From Membranipora membranacea (lineage: Eukaryota; Bryozoa; Gymnolaemata; Cheilostomatida; Membraniporidae), in assembly GCA_914767715.1 (NCBI GenBank), contig OU612075.1, positions 14,882,001 through 14,946,000 on the forward strand: 64,000 nt of DNA. The letters are read 5' to 3'. The translations under genes were made by a program, and so were the position numbers. The notes beneath the pieces are model-generated. The model was given only the letters and a program-made list of their open reading frames with translations, made no database searches and was not told where the DNA came from. This document shows positions 46,681 to 58,888 of the stretch, in pieces (position 1 is the first letter of the stretch; every line of letters starts with the position of its first letter).

Positions 46681-47795
46681 TCATTTTTTTGAAACAACAA
46701 ATGGGAATTGTTTAACAAAACAGAGAGTTTTGGGTGGCAGTTTCTTCAGCTCGGTGTGAGTAACACAGATTCCCTTAAAGGAGAACGGCAGGCTCTTACT
46801 CAGTTTGAAGCAGACATCTCCTTTGTTACATCTGTGTAAAAAACATAAGGTTTAATACAAATCCGGGTTTGTTCGAATCAGTTACACTCATCAGGCCTAA
46901 TCTCAACTCAATCTTGGGCCTAAATGTTTAATTGAAGTTTGTTTATATGAGGATTGGAGATAACTACTATCAAGTATTTTTTGACAATAAATTTGATTCA
47001 CCAAATATGTGTACACAGCTCCAATTTATCCAAACCTCAGGGGGACAATCCTACTTGTTTCATATTCAATGAAGGAAAAAGCCAAAGAAACAATATCCCC
47101 CTCCCTCAAGATTTTGACTACATGCATGAATTTTGGGTGTGGCCTGTCGTTACCTGGTAAGGTACACTAACAGTTAAAATTGCAACTGTTACAAGTTGCA
47201 AGATGCTAATTATTATGATTTATTTGGCTGCACAAGATTCCAAACAGGGATCAGGCAGACAAACAAGTTTTTGTTGAGCATCAATGTTTAATATTTTCAA
47301 TGTACAGTTTCAATACATATAAAAAAAACTGGCAAGGAAAGAGGAATTAGAAATATAATACCGTAAACAATCCTTCCAAAAATATTGGACTACGGCTTTA
47401 CACATTTTTTAGGCCTTTATGTTGAACACAAACAATTACTTACGGTTCGGCTTCTGAACAGAATTCTCCTGGAAGCTTGCCGCATCGTGGACAGCAGTCA
47501 CATTGACCAAACACCTGACCTCTATCAAGCCCACATTGCTTTATAGGACACTGTGGAAGAAAAATAGACAGATAAAATTGACTAACATAGACAACAATCA
47601 CCAATATGTATACTGGGAAATTACTGAGACAGCATTTTGGTTGAAAAAGAACTGCAATGAAACCAAAATTAAAATCTGCACCACCTCCAATGTATGTGAT
47701 TATACCTTTGATTTGACTTCTTCAGAACATGGAAGGCATGACAGTGCTGAAGTCACTGCTATTACAGTCATCAAAATCAGAATCGTCCTCTCCAT
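46681..47795 (-). CDS. IGFBP-N-domain-like secreted miniprotein, copy C (left arm)
   Basis: Exons 47706-47795 (MERTILILMTVIAVTSALSC, then LPCSEEVKSK), 47444-47550 (CPIKQCGLDRGQVFGQCDCC, then PRCGKLPGEFCSEAE) and 46681-46831 (CNKGDVCFKLSKSLPFSFKG, then ICVTHTELKKLPPKTLC and a tail ending VVSKK). Phases are 0 and 2, all splice sites intact, 115 residues. It differs from its mirror partner D at only two residues by my reading (Arg/Leu after the CCP of exon 2, and His/Gln in VTxTEL). Thirteen Cys are in the IGFBP N-domain order. Transcription runs outward from the inverted-repeat centre. Confidence 0.8.
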
Positions 47796-47884
47796 TGTTC
47801 CTATGTGTCTCACAAATTAACTATGTTTATCTTGACAGCTTCAAGGTACCACGGATAACTGGGCTGGAACATAAGTATACACTG

Positions 47885-47891
47885 TTTTATA
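47885..47891 (-). promoter_or_regulatory. TATA box of copy C
   Basis: GTCAGAAGGTATAAAACAGT on the minus strand, about 90 bp above the start codon. Identical in the mirror copy D. Confidence 0.7.
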
Positions 47892-48037
47892 CCTTCTGAC
47901 AGAGCAAGAGAGTACCGCGGCACATGGTGGTATGATACACAGGAGGGCATCAAATGGTTGGCACAAGGTGATAAAAATACATTATTTTGAAGAAAAATAA
48001 TCATCATGAAGACAGGTTGCATTCATTTTGGCATTAA

Positions 48038-48465
48038 TCAAGCTGGAAGCTTACTGCATTGTGTACAGCATTCACATTGACCAAACACCTGCTCTCTATC
48101 AGGTCCACAGGAAAGTTCTGAAGGACACAGTCAGAGAAACAAATACGAAAAATTTATCTGAGTGAATAAAACTAAAACTACAATCACTGATACGTATACA
48201 AAGACATTTGTTGTGTTTGTTTCACTTTCAGTGTCCCTCAGAACTTACATATTTGTAATTACGGCTGCAAAATCATGGCTGGAAACTGCAAGCGTTACAT
48301 ATGGCAATGAACTGCACTTCATTGACACAAATATGAACAAAATCTATGTGGAAATTTGCATCGCCTTCTATGCCACCTTTTACCTTTGCTGTGATTTCTA
48401 CACGCTTTACATGACAATGCTGAAGATACAGCTATCGCAGCCATCAAAACCAGAATCCTCTTCAT
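48038..48465 (-). pseudogene. Truncated IGFBP-like copy, left arm
   Basis: Exon 1 (starting at 48,465) reads MKRILVLMAAIAVSSALSCK but is about 5 bases shorter than in paralogues before the donor, which shifts the frame. The exon 2 match reads CPSELSCGPDREQVFGQCEC then CTQCSKLPA and stops at TGA. The base before its expected start is changed, so that AG is absent (CTG for CAG). No exon 3 was found. The mirror copy is at 56,732-57,159. Confidence 0.75.
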
Positions 48466-48559
48466 TGTATTATCTTTCCTTTTTATCAATTAACAATGTT
48501 GATTGCGGCAGCTTCAAGGTACCATTGCTAACTGGGCTTATCCTGTAGTAAATAATGAT

Positions 48560-49079
48560 TTATACAATCTTACAAACAACAAAGCACCACAACGCATGGT
48601 GGTATGAAACATAGGATGACCTGGTAGGTAATCAAAGCGATCAATGTGATCAAAGATTAAATTACTCCTAGAAAACAGTGTTGATGAAATCAAGCTGTAG
48701 TTGAACCAAGATTGAACTCACATCCAATTAAATCATCTTTTTTTCAAAGCTGGCTGAACTCAGATTGACCAGGGATAGTGTGAAGTTCGCTGACCTATTA
48801 TTAAACTGTGTAACCACATATAACTTTACAGAATATCAAAATTAGCAAAAGTATATAAACATCAAATCAACAACTCATTATGAATCATCAAATACAAAGA
48901 GCGAATATACAGCAGCATACAATATAAATTTATCTGCCTATTAGAGCACCGTTAAGAAATTTTCAATTGGTAGCAGAATCATTCAGTTAAAGTATCATGT
49001 TGTCTCAAATTTTGAAATCAGGCGATTTCTCATTGCAACAAAGATATCGACAATGATTCAATTTTTGCAAAATGTTGCC
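48560..49079. other. Inverted-repeat arm, no gene recognised
   Basis: AT-rich sequence upstream of the truncated copy, mirrored at about 56.1-56.6 kb. No exon, SINE or LINE was recognised. Confidence 0.4.
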
Positions 49080-51858
49080 AAACTTTTTACACATAATCTC
49101 TTTAACAATATCTTCTCTTGGAGGGATAAGTAATTGCTTGGTTTCTAGAAGGGTGGGATGAAGGGAGTATCACAAGCTTTCATGCAACAACTTGGCACTA
49201 ATCACTCTCAACTCAAATGGACTGCTTTCCAGTTACATCATGATGAAACAAAAAGAAAAGATTTGCCCCAATCTGCCTGATCATTTTCAATGAGATTAGC
49301 CTATTGAATTTGAACAAGATTCTCAGTATCTATTTGCCAATTGTTTACCTTTCACTTGACATCAACATCTTAGCCAAGCATAATTGGATGTATTGTTGGT
49401 ATCCAAGTTATTTACCCATGAAGTCATAATCAAGATAAGCCAGTCAGAATGTTAATTTTGTTTACACTGGCATTCATAGGCAACCTTCACAGAACTTTTA
49501 AGGTACCAGTAGATTTAAAAATGGACAACCCTGTGGGTAAACACACAGATTATCATATAATGCTGGCTCAACTCTTGGAGTTGACCAAGAAGCGCGGAAA
49601 ATCAATGAAATATTGTTGCAAATACTGGAGAATAAGGGCGCCAGAGAATTTAGGATTTTTTTGCGAGGCAATCTCATTCTTGGCATAATAACTCTGTACA
49701 TTGATGAGCTTTGAAGCAGAGTTTGGTGAAATAATTTGATGAAAATATACAAATGGAATTTGGACAAATTATCTAGTAGTTTGCATAAAAGGTTAGGTAA
49801 GGTTAGGTTTATAATTTCAATCCATGTATCAACAGGCGATAAATTTGGATTGGTATATAAAAATGAAAAAGTTTAGATTTTGTTTAAAGCTGATATGTAG
49901 TAAGGAAAAAAGCTCTTTAAACGCTATTGAGTCCTGCACTTTGGTGGGCGATAGATGGTATGTAGGCGAGAGGATACCTTTGCACAGTTGAAAACAACAC
50001 AACTAAAAAGAGGATGGTCTTCATTGGACCCAATATTGTTAAAAACAGTTTTCGACATCTCAGTAATAAAATCACAGAGAGTAGGCAGCTCTAAAAATTC
50101 AAGTCTTTCAGCACAATCAACATTGGGTTCGATTATTTTTGTGGCTGAATCCTGTACATGTTCTAACTTGAGCTTCGATGTGTTTGATAAAAATTGGAAA
50201 AATACAGGGGATGCTTAGGATAAAACAGAACGTATGTTCGTACAATAGTAAGTCTTCAAACCAACGTTGTCTATTCCGATCTTTCGTAGCTGGCGCATTA
50301 AAAACAATTTTGAGTTGCATTTCTTGACTAAATGTTCTACATGATTTAAAAAAATATAAGGTAAGGTTACAACTTCCCGCCCCCTCACTCTTCTGTCGAA
50401 GGATGATCATGATTGCACTTCCACCCAAACCACCATCATTATAAAAATGTATATTCGCGAAAATAAAAGCTCACCGCATTCATTATCAGCAGCATAAGAC
50501 AGGAAGTTAGGTCAGCTTACAATGACTCCTGTCTCTGATTCCACAAGTGTGTCATGATGACTTGTTACAAGTGCAATGGAATGTGTGTGAAGGATTAGCA
50601 AACAGTGTTAATTATACTTAATTGGACAATTAAAAATTTTGACAACAAGTATATCAAGGTAATTATGTAATTATGCCTGTTATTGGCTAACCTCACTGCT
50701 TGTGGCACTCAAGCTGACAGATTAAAATTTATTGCTTTAAACGGTGTTGCCACTAGTCTAAGTCTAACATTTTAATACTCTCTGTACTAGTGCCAACACC
50801 TACTAGGGAACTACCATCCAAGAGTGAGAGAGAAAAATGCTAAAATTGCTTCCTGTACAATATTTATAACTGAGATGGCTGAGAATGATATAGTATAACA
50901 TCAAGAGCTCCTTTGTAGACAGGTAATGAATATATACCGGGCTTACAATAGTTGATTTACCTTTGCCTGCCTCAGCCCACATACCATTACATTCAGAGCA
51001 AACTCCATGCTCAGAGCATCTTTGGCTAACAAATAGAAATAGCTGAGAGCCATTCACTCTCAATAATCACAAGGAGCGTAGTTTAGACTATGCCAATAAT
51101 CAGTACTCATACTACTTGCTATCACACCAAGTTTGAGTTTTTTTTAGCATCAGTCAGCATATTTTCAGTAGTCAGTGGTTCTGTGGAAAATATGGCCTCA
51201 TTCACATACCACTTCTCTCCACTTAGGCATGTAGGACAATTGATACAAAGTAATTCCTCGCTCAACTGGTGAGCGATGTTGTACATTTTTTTAGTAGCAA
51301 AGTTTTCTGATAATTCCGCTAGCATAGTTTAGCTGATGTATTCTATTTATGCAGTTGCCGCCAATATCAACAGATTGCACAAAATATAACGTAGGGTATG
51401 GTACAACACAGTTGGGAAGTTGTAACCTTTGTAACAGCCATCACCTGTCATGTAACACGTCATGTCATGTCACGTCATGACAGTGACCGGTCTGGCTGTC
51501 ACTGGAAATGCCATATAATAATAACCATTTCTTATTCAATTCCAGTGGCAGAAATAATGACATTTTATTGACATTTATTACAATAACAATGACCAAACAA
51601 TGGGCTGTGACCTGGTGTGGGCGATCACGCTTTGCGGTCTTGATGACTGTGAGCCAATTAATTGTCGCTTTGCTATTACCTAGTTTTTGCAATTCATTGA
51701 TATCATATGATGTCCTGTTTTTACATCTTTTTGGTAGTACTATAGAAAAGATAGTTTTTACTCAGTTTAGGGTGTGTTGTTTGAGAGAGCAATAAAGATG
51801 CTGGTGTGCGATTAAAAGTCTCGTTAATTCGCCCTAGTAACCGCTCAGTGTGGGGCAT
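49080..51858 (+). repeat. Direct repeat unit 1 (about 2.78 kb)
   Basis: Matches 52,612-55,383 in the same orientation with an offset of 3,525-3,535, starting at AAACTTTTTACACATAATCT and ending at CTCAGTGTGGGGCAT. Identity is high by eye. Its first 700 bp also form the inner end of the inverted-repeat arm, so that part is present three times. Six-codon differences between the 95-residue frames at 51,508 and 55,033 are five replacement to one silent, which argues that the unit is not protein-coding. Confidence 0.85.
49900..50125 (-). mobile_element. Possible LINE ORF2 C-terminal relic in direct repeat 1
   Basis: The minus strand reads RLEFLELPTLCDFITEMSKT and, after a short stretch, SSRLHTIYRPPKCRT. 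This resembles the RL..L.LPTL and P.CRT.RF.. blocks near the end of some LINE ORF2 proteins. It is short, with no palm motif, and could be chance. The same reading occurs at 53,430-53,655. Confidence 0.35.
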
Positions 51859-52084
51859 CTGGGTTGCCAGATTAGGGGCTTGCAGGGCCATTATAGCAGT
51901 AAAGATTTAAATCAATAAATTATTTTCTTGGACAGCCTTTAAGCAGATAATCTTTCAAAGCTCTCAGATTATTATTGGTGGCTGCATTGATAAATTTAAA
52001 ATTTACAGTGACCACCAGACATTCTGTACAAACGAGTTCTATTGTGTCATTGAATGATAGGCCTGTTTGATTTACTCTTGCTTC

Positions 52085-52470
52085 TCTCTACCCGTATACT
52101 ATAAAATTCAGAGCTTACTCCATGCCCAGAGCATCTTCAGCCAACAAACAGCTGATGAAAGCCATTCACGCTAAAAAACCCCGAGGAGCGTAGATTAAGA
52201 CTATACCAATAATCAGTACTAATACTACATACTATGACACCAAGTATGTGTTTTTTTAGCATCAGCAAGCATATTTTCACTAATATTTTCGTCAATCATT
52301 TGTTCTGTGGATAATATGGCCTCATTCTCATCACTTCTCTCCACTTAGGCAGATAGGATGTTTTATTCAAAGTAGATCCTCGCTCAACCAGATAGCGATT
52401 TTGTACTATTAATTAGTAGCAAAGTTTTGTAATAATTCCGCTAGAATAGTTTGGCTGATGTATTCTAAAT
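52085..52470. repeat. Diverged third copy of part of the direct repeat
   Basis: Resembles 50,990-51,330. Shared words include AGAGCATCTT, GGAGCGTAG, CCAATAATCAGTACT and TAGCATCAGYMAGCATATTTTCA. Substitutions and small indels are frequent, so it is older than units 1 and 2. Confidence 0.7.
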
Positions 52471-52611
52471 ATGCAATTGCTGCCAGCATTGACAGATTGG
52501 ACAAAAGATTATGTAGGGTACGGTACGACTTAGTAGATTTGAACACCAGGATTTCGTCGGCTTATTATTACAATACCCGGAGTGTTCTGTGCTTTGAAAT
52601 ATTGTCAGTGG

Positions 52612-55383
52612 AAAACTTTTTACACATAATCTCTTTAACAATATCTTCTCTTGGAGGGATGAGTAATTGCTTGGTTTCTAGAAGGGTGGGATGAAGGGAG
52701 TATCACAAGCTTTCATGCAACAATTTGGCACTAACCACTCTCAACTCAAATGGACTGCTTTCCAGTTACATCATGATGAAACAAAAACAAAAGATTTGCC
52801 CCAATCTGCCTGATCAATTTCAATGATATTGGCTTATTGAATTTGAACAAGATTATCACAGTGTCTATTTGCCAATTGTTTACCTTTCACTTGACATCAA
52901 CATCTTAGCCAAGCATAATTGGATGTATTGTTGGTATCCAAGTTATTTACCCATGAAGTCATAATCAAGATAAGCCAGTCAGAATGTTAATTTTGTTTAC
53001 ACTGGCATTCATAGGCAACCTTCACAGAACTTATAAGGTACCAGTAGATTTAAAAATGGACAACCCTGTGGGTAAACTCACAGATTATCATATAATGCTG
53101 GCTCAACTCTTGAAGTTGACCAAGAAGCGCGGAAAATCAATGAAATATTGTTGCAAATACTGGAGAATAAGGGCGCCAGAGAATTTAGGATTTTTTTGCG
53201 AGGCAATCTCATTCTTGGCATAATAACTCTGTATATTGATGAGCTTTGAAGCAGAGTTTAATGAAATAATTTGATGAAAATATACAAATGGAATTTGGAC
53301 AATTATCTAGTAGTTTGCATAAAAGGTTAGGTTAGGTTTATTATTTCAATCCATGTATCAACAGGCGATAAAATTGGATTGGTATATAAAAATGAAAAAG
53401 TTTAGCTTTTGTTGAAAGCTGATTTGTAGTAAGGAAAAAAGCTCTTTAAACGCTTTTGAGTCCTGCACTTTGGTAGGCGATAGATGGTATGTAGGCGCGA
53501 GGATACCTTTGCACAGTTAAAAACAACACAACTAAAAAGAGGATGGTCTTCATTGGACACAATAATGTTAAAAACAGTTTTCGACATCTCAGTAATAAAA
53601 TCACAGAGAGTAGGCAGCTCTAAAAATTCAAGTCTTTCAGCACAATCAACATTGGGTTCGATTATTTTTGTGGCTGAATCCTGTACATGTTCTAACTTGA
53701 GCTTCGATGTGTTTGATAAAAATTGGAAAAATACAGGGGATGCTTAGGATAAAACAGAACGTATGTTCGTACAATAGTAAGTCTTCAAACCAACGTTGTC
53801 TATTCCGATCTTTCGTAGCTGGCGCATTAAAAACAATTTTGAGTTGCATTTCTTGACTAAATGTTCTACATGATTTAAAAAGGTAAGGTAAGGTTACAAC
53901 TTCCCGCCCCCTCACTCTTCTGTCGAAGAATGATCATGATTGCACTTCCACCCAAACCACCATCATTATAAAAATGTATATTCGCGAAAATAAAAGCTCA
54001 CCGCATTCATTATCAGCAGCAAAAGACAGGAAGTTAGGTCAGCTTACAATGACTCCTGTCTCTGATTCCACAAGTGTGTCATGATGACTTGTTACAAGTG
54101 CAATGGAATGTGTGTGAAGGATTAGCAAACAGTGTTAATTATACTTAATTGGACAATTAAAAATTTTGACAACAAGTATATCAAGGTAATTATGTAATTA
54201 TGCCTGTTATTGGCTAACCTCACTGCTTGTGGCACTCAAGCTGACAGATTAAAATTTATTGCTTTAAACGGTGTTGCCACTAGTCTAAGTCTAACATTTT
54301 AATACTCTCTGTACTAGTGCCAACACCTACTAGGGAACTACCATCCAAGAGTGAGAGAGAAAAATGCTAAAATTGCTTCCTGTACAATATTTATAACTGA
54401 GATGGCTGAGAATGATATAGTATAACATCAAGAGCTCCTTTGTAGACAGGTAATGAATATATACCGGGCTTACAATTAATAGTTGATTTACCTTTGCCTC
54501 CCTCAGCCCACATACCATTACATTCAGAGCAAACTCCATGCTCAGAGCATCTTTGGCTAACAAATAGAAATAGCTGAGAGCAATTCACTCTCAATAATCA
54601 CAAGGAGCGTAGTTTAGACTATGCCAATAATCAGTACTCATACTACTTGCTATCACACCAAGTTTGAGTTTTTTTTAGCATCAGTCAGCATATTTTCAGT
54701 AGTCAGTGGTTCTGTGGAAAATATGGCCTCATTCACATACCACTTCTCTCCACTTAGGCATGTAGGCTATTGATACAAAGTAATTCCTCGCTCAACTGGT
54801 GTGCGATGTTGTACATTTTTTCAGTAGCAAAGTTTTCTGATAATTCCGCTAGCATAGTTTAGCTGATGTATTCTATTTACGCAGTTGCCGCCAATATCAA
54901 CAGATTGCACAAAATATAACGTAGGGTATGGTACAACACAGTTGGGAAGTTTTAACCTTTGTAACAGCCATCACCTGTCATGTATCATGTCATGTCACGT
55001 CATGACAGTGACCGGTCTGGCTGTCACTGGAAATGCCATATAATAATAACCATTTCTTATTCAATTCCAGTGGCAGAAATAATGACATTTTATTGACATT
55101 TATTACAATAACAATGACCAAACAAAGGGCTGTGACCTGGTGTGTGCGATCACGCTTTGCGGTCTTGATGACTGTGAGCCAATTAATTGTAGCTTTGCTA
55201 TTACCTAGTTTTTGCAATTCATTGATATCAGATGATGTCCTGTTTTTACATCTTTTTGGTAATACTATAGAAGAGATAGTTTTTACTCAGTTTAGGGTGT
55301 GTTGTTTGAGAGAGCAATAAAGATGCTGGTGTGCGATTAAAAGTCTCGTTAATTCGCCCTAGTAACCGCTCAGTGTGGGGCAT
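52612..55383 (+). repeat. Direct repeat unit 2 (about 2.77 kb)
   Basis: Partner of 49,080-51,858. After CTCAGTGTGGGGCAT at 55,383 the two copies diverge, and 20 bp later the right arm of the inverted repeat begins. No gene was recognised in it. Confidence 0.85.
53430..53655 (-). mobile_element. Possible LINE ORF2 C-terminal relic in direct repeat 2
   Basis: Same reading as at 49,900-50,125 (SSRLHTIYRLPKCRTQ, here followed in frame by KRLKSFFPYY). This extends the resemblance to the RTxRFKxSFxP ending of LINE proteins. Confidence 0.35.
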
Positions 55384-56731
55384 AGAGGTTTAGTGCCGTC
55401 ACACCTTTTATGCAAACTACTAGATAATTGTCCAAATTCCATTTGTATACTTTGATCAAATTATTTCACCAAACTCTGCTTCAAAGCTCATCAATGTACG
55501 GAGTTATTATGCCAAGAATGAGATTGCCTCGCAAAAAAACCTTAAATTCTCTGGCGCCCTTATTCTCCAGTATTTGCAACAATGCTTCATTGATTTTCCC
55601 GCTTCTTGGTCAACTTCAAGAGTTGAGCCAGCATTATATGATAATCTGTGTGTTTACCCACAGGATTGTCCATTCTTAAATCTACTGGTACCTTATAAGT
55701 TCTGTGAAGGTTGCCCATGAATGCCAGTGTAAACAAATTTAACATTCTGACTGGCTTATCTTGATCATGACATCATGGGTAAATAACATGGATACCAACA
55801 ATACATCCAATTATGCTTGGCTAAGATGTTGATGTCAAGTGAAAAGGTAAACAATTGGCAAATAGACACTGTGAGAATCTTGTTCAAATTCAATAAGCTA
55901 ATCTCATTGAAAATGATCAGGCAGATTGGGGCAAATCTTTTCTTTTTGCTTCATCATGATGTAACTGGAAAGCAGTCCATTTGAGTTGAGAGTGATTAGT
56001 GCCAAGTTGTTGCATGAAAGCTTGTGATACTCCCTTCATCCCACCCTTCTAGAAACCAAGCAATTACTTATCCCTCCAAGAGAAGATATTGTTAAAGAGA
56101 TTATGTGTAAAAAGTTTGGCAACATTTTGCAAAAATTGAATCATTGCCGATATCTTTGTTGCAATGAGAAATCGCCTGATTTCAAAATTTGAGACAACAT
56201 GATACTTTAACTGAATGATTCTGCTACCAATTGAAAATTTCTTAACGCTGCTCTAATAGGCAGATAGGTTTATATTGTATGCTGATGCATATTCGCTCTT
56301 TGTATTTGATGATTCATAATGAATTGTTGATTTGATGTTTAATTAGTTTTGCTAATTTTGATATTCTGTAAAGTTATATGTGGTTACACAGTTTAATAAT
56401 AGGTCAGCGAACTTCACACTATCCCTGGTCAATCTGAGTTCAGCCAGCTTTGAAAAAAAGATGATTTAATTGGATGTGAGTTCAATCTTGGTTCAACTAC
56501 AGCTTGATTTCATCAACACTGTTTTCTAGGAGTAATTTAATCTTTGATCACATTGATCGCTTTGATTACCTACCAGGTCATCCTATGTTTCATACCACCA
56601 TGTGTTGTGGTGCTTTGTTGTTTGTCAGATTGTATAAATCAGTATTTACTACAGGATAAGCCCAGTTAGCAATGGTACCTTGAAGCTGCCGCAATCAACA
56701 TTGTTAATTGATAAAAAGGAAAGATAATACA

Positions 56732-57159
56732 ATGAAGAGGATTCTGGTTTTGATGGCTGCGATAGCTGTATCTTCAGCATTGTCATGTAAAGCGTGTAGA
56801 AATCACAGCAAAGGTAAAAGGTGGCATAGAAGGCGATGCAAATTTCCACGTAAATTTTGTTCATATTTGTGTCAATGAAGTGCAGTTCATTTCCATATAT
56901 AACGCTTGCAGTTTCCAGCCATGATTTTGCAGCCGTAATTGCAAATATGAAAGTTCTGAGGGACACTGAAAGTGAAACAAACACAACAAATGTCTTTGTA
57001 TACGTATCAGTGATTGTAGTTTTAGTTTTATTCACTCAGATAAATTTGTCGTGTTTGTTTCTCTGACTGTGTCCCTCAGAACTTTCCTGTGGACCTGATA
57101 GAGAGCAGGTGTTTGGTCAATGTGAATGCTGTACACAATGCAGTAAGCTTCCAGCTTGA
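56732..57159 (+). pseudogene. Truncated IGFBP-like copy, right arm
   Basis: Mirror of 48,038-48,465 with the same defects: shortened exon 1 end, changed acceptor before the exon 2 match, TGA at 57,157-57,159 and no exon 3. A TATAAAT lies upstream near 56,632. The shared lesions show that the copy decayed before the arms were made. Confidence 0.75.
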
Positions 57160-57305
57160 TTAATGCCAAAATGAACGCAACCTGTCTTCATGATGATTAT
57201 TTTTCTTCAAAATAATGTATTTTTATCACTTTGTGCCAACCATTTGATGCCCTCCTGTGTATCATACCACCATGTGCCGCGGTACTCTCTTGCTCTGTCA
57301 GAAGG

Positions 57306-57312
57306 TATAAAA
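57306..57312 (+). promoter_or_regulatory. TATA box of copy D
   Basis: GTCAGAAGGTATAAAACAGT, 90 bp above the start codon at 57,402. Confidence 0.7.
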
Positions 57313-57401
57313 CAGTGTATACTTATGTTCCAGCCCAGTTATCCGTGGTACCTTGAAGCTGTCAAGATAAACATAGTTAATTTGTGAGACACATAGGAAC
57401 A

Positions 57402-58518
57402 ATGGAGAGGACGATTCTGATTTTGATGACTGTAATAGCAGTGACTTCAGCACTGTCATGCCTTCCATGTTCTGAAGAAGTCAAATCAAAGGTATAATCA
57501 CATACATTGGAGGTGGTGCAGATTTTAATTTTGGTTTCATTGCAGTTCTTTTTCAACCATAATGCTGTCTCAGTAATTTCCCAGTATACATATTGGTGAT
57601 TGTTGTCTATGTTAGTCAATTTTATCTGTCTATTTTTCTTCCACAGTGTCCTATAAAGCAATGTGGGCTTGATAGAGGTCAGGTGTTTGGTCAATGTGAC
57701 TGCTGTCCACTATGCGGCAAGCTTCCAGGAGAATTCTGTTCAGAAGCCGAACCGTAAGTAATTGTTTGTGTTAAACATAAAGAGGCCTAAAAAATGTGTA
57801 AAGCCGTAGTCCAATATTTTTGGAAGGATTGTTTACGGTATTATATTTCTAATTCCTCTTTCCTTGCCAGTTTTCTTTATATGTATTGAAACTGTACATT
57901 GAAAATATTAAACATTGATGCTCAACAAAAACTTGTTTGTCTGCCTGATCCCTGTTTGGAATCTTGTGCAGCCAAATAAATCATAATAATTAGCATCTTG
58001 CAACTTGTAACAGTTGCAATCTTAACTGTTAGTGTACCTTACCAGGTAACGACAAGCCACACCCAAAATTCATGCATGTAGTCAAAATCTTGAGGAAGGG
58101 GGATATTGTTTCTTCGGCTTTTTCCTTCATTGAATATGAAACAAGTAGGATTGTCCCCCTGAGGTTTGGATAAATTGGAGCTCTGTACACATATATTGTG
58201 AAACAAATTTATTGTCAAAAAATACTTGATAGTAGTTATCTCCAATCCTCATATAAACAAACTTCAATTAATCATTTAGGCCCAAGATTGAGTTGAGATT
58301 AGGCCTGATGAGTGTAACTGATTCGAACAAACCCGGATTTGTATTAAACCTTATGTTTTTTACACAGATGTAACAAAGGAGATGTCTGCTTCAAACTGAG
58401 TAAGAGCCTGCCGTTCTCCTTTAAGGGAATCTGTGTTACTCAGACCGAGCTGAAGAAACTGCCACCCAAAACTCTCTGTTTTGTCAAACAATTCCCATTT
58501 GTTGTTTCAAAAAAATGA
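57402..58518 (+). CDS. IGFBP-N-domain-like secreted miniprotein, copy D (right arm)
   Basis: Exons 57402-57491, 57647-57753 and 58368-58518, with GTATAA and GTAAGT donors and CACAG acceptors. The 115-residue product is MERTILILMTVIAVTSALSC, LPCSEEVKSK, then CPIKQCGLDRGQVFGQCDCC, PLCGKLPGEFCSEAE, then CNKGDVCFKLSKSLPFSFKG, ICVTQTELKKLPPKTLC and a VVSKK end. The signal peptide and 13 Cys are preserved. It is open throughout, so either it is a second active gene or, if the inverted repeat is an assembly artefact, it is the other allele of copy C. Confidence 0.8.
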
Positions 58519-58795
58519 ACGCTATCTTAATCTGCGGACTCTTTTGTCTACATATCTATTAAGTCATTAAAAAAATTGTTCATTAAAAAATCAAGACTTG
58601 ATCAAATCATTAATCACCTAGCTACTAAATTTTACGATTGTTTCATCTGTATAAAACATACAATCAGTGACTCCCATATGTTATTCAATGTTGCACAAGC
58701 CACATGCCATACCAACTTATAACAACATCATGAATATATAAAAGCCAAAAATCCCTGCTCTGCACTCTCAAAGCCGAACTACACACCGAACTTCA

Positions 58796-58888
58796 TGCCA
58801 GATGGCAATGAGCTGAAAATGTACCAATCTGTAAAACCTCTTGGCGTGGATTTTGATAGAAAATTGACATTTGCTGAACATATGGAGA
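58796..58888 (+). mobile_element. LINE reverse transcriptase fragment 3' of copy D
   Basis: Reads MPDGNELKMYQ then SVKPLGVDFDRKLTFAEHM, as at 39.3 kb and 46.3 kb. It is about 280 bp beyond the stop codon of copy D. Confidence 0.65.

Larger units (their letters stand above)
43386..49793 (+). repeat. Left arm of large inverted repeat
   Basis: Matches the reverse complement of 55,403-64,000. Positions pair as x and 105,197-x for 44.2-49.8 kb, and as x and 107,386-x for 43.4-44.2 kb. The change is due to about 2.19 kb present only in the right arm. Segments read at about 97.5-99.5% identity by eye. The arm contains an orphan exon, a LINE fragment, a SINE, copy C and a pseudogene. It continues past the window's mirrored end, so its outer limit is unknown. 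Confidence 0.85.

Noticed and set aside
47503-47820. 105-residue plus-strand frame, mirrored at 57,377-57,694
   Set aside because: It is antisense to exons 1-2 and the intron of copies C and D. Conservation between the two reflects the inverted repeat, not selection on this frame.
48162-48548. 128-residue plus-strand frame, mirrored at 56,649-57,035
   Set aside because: Antisense to the truncated miniprotein copy and its intron, kept by the recent duplication only.
49449-49688. 79-residue frame present three times (also 52,984 and, inverted, 55.4 kb)
   Set aside because: No domain is recognisable and no splice or signal features are present. Repetition follows from the direct and inverted repeats.
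51508-51795. 95-residue frame conserved in both direct repeats
   Set aside because: By my reading about five of six codon differences change the amino acid, so there is no sign of protein selection.
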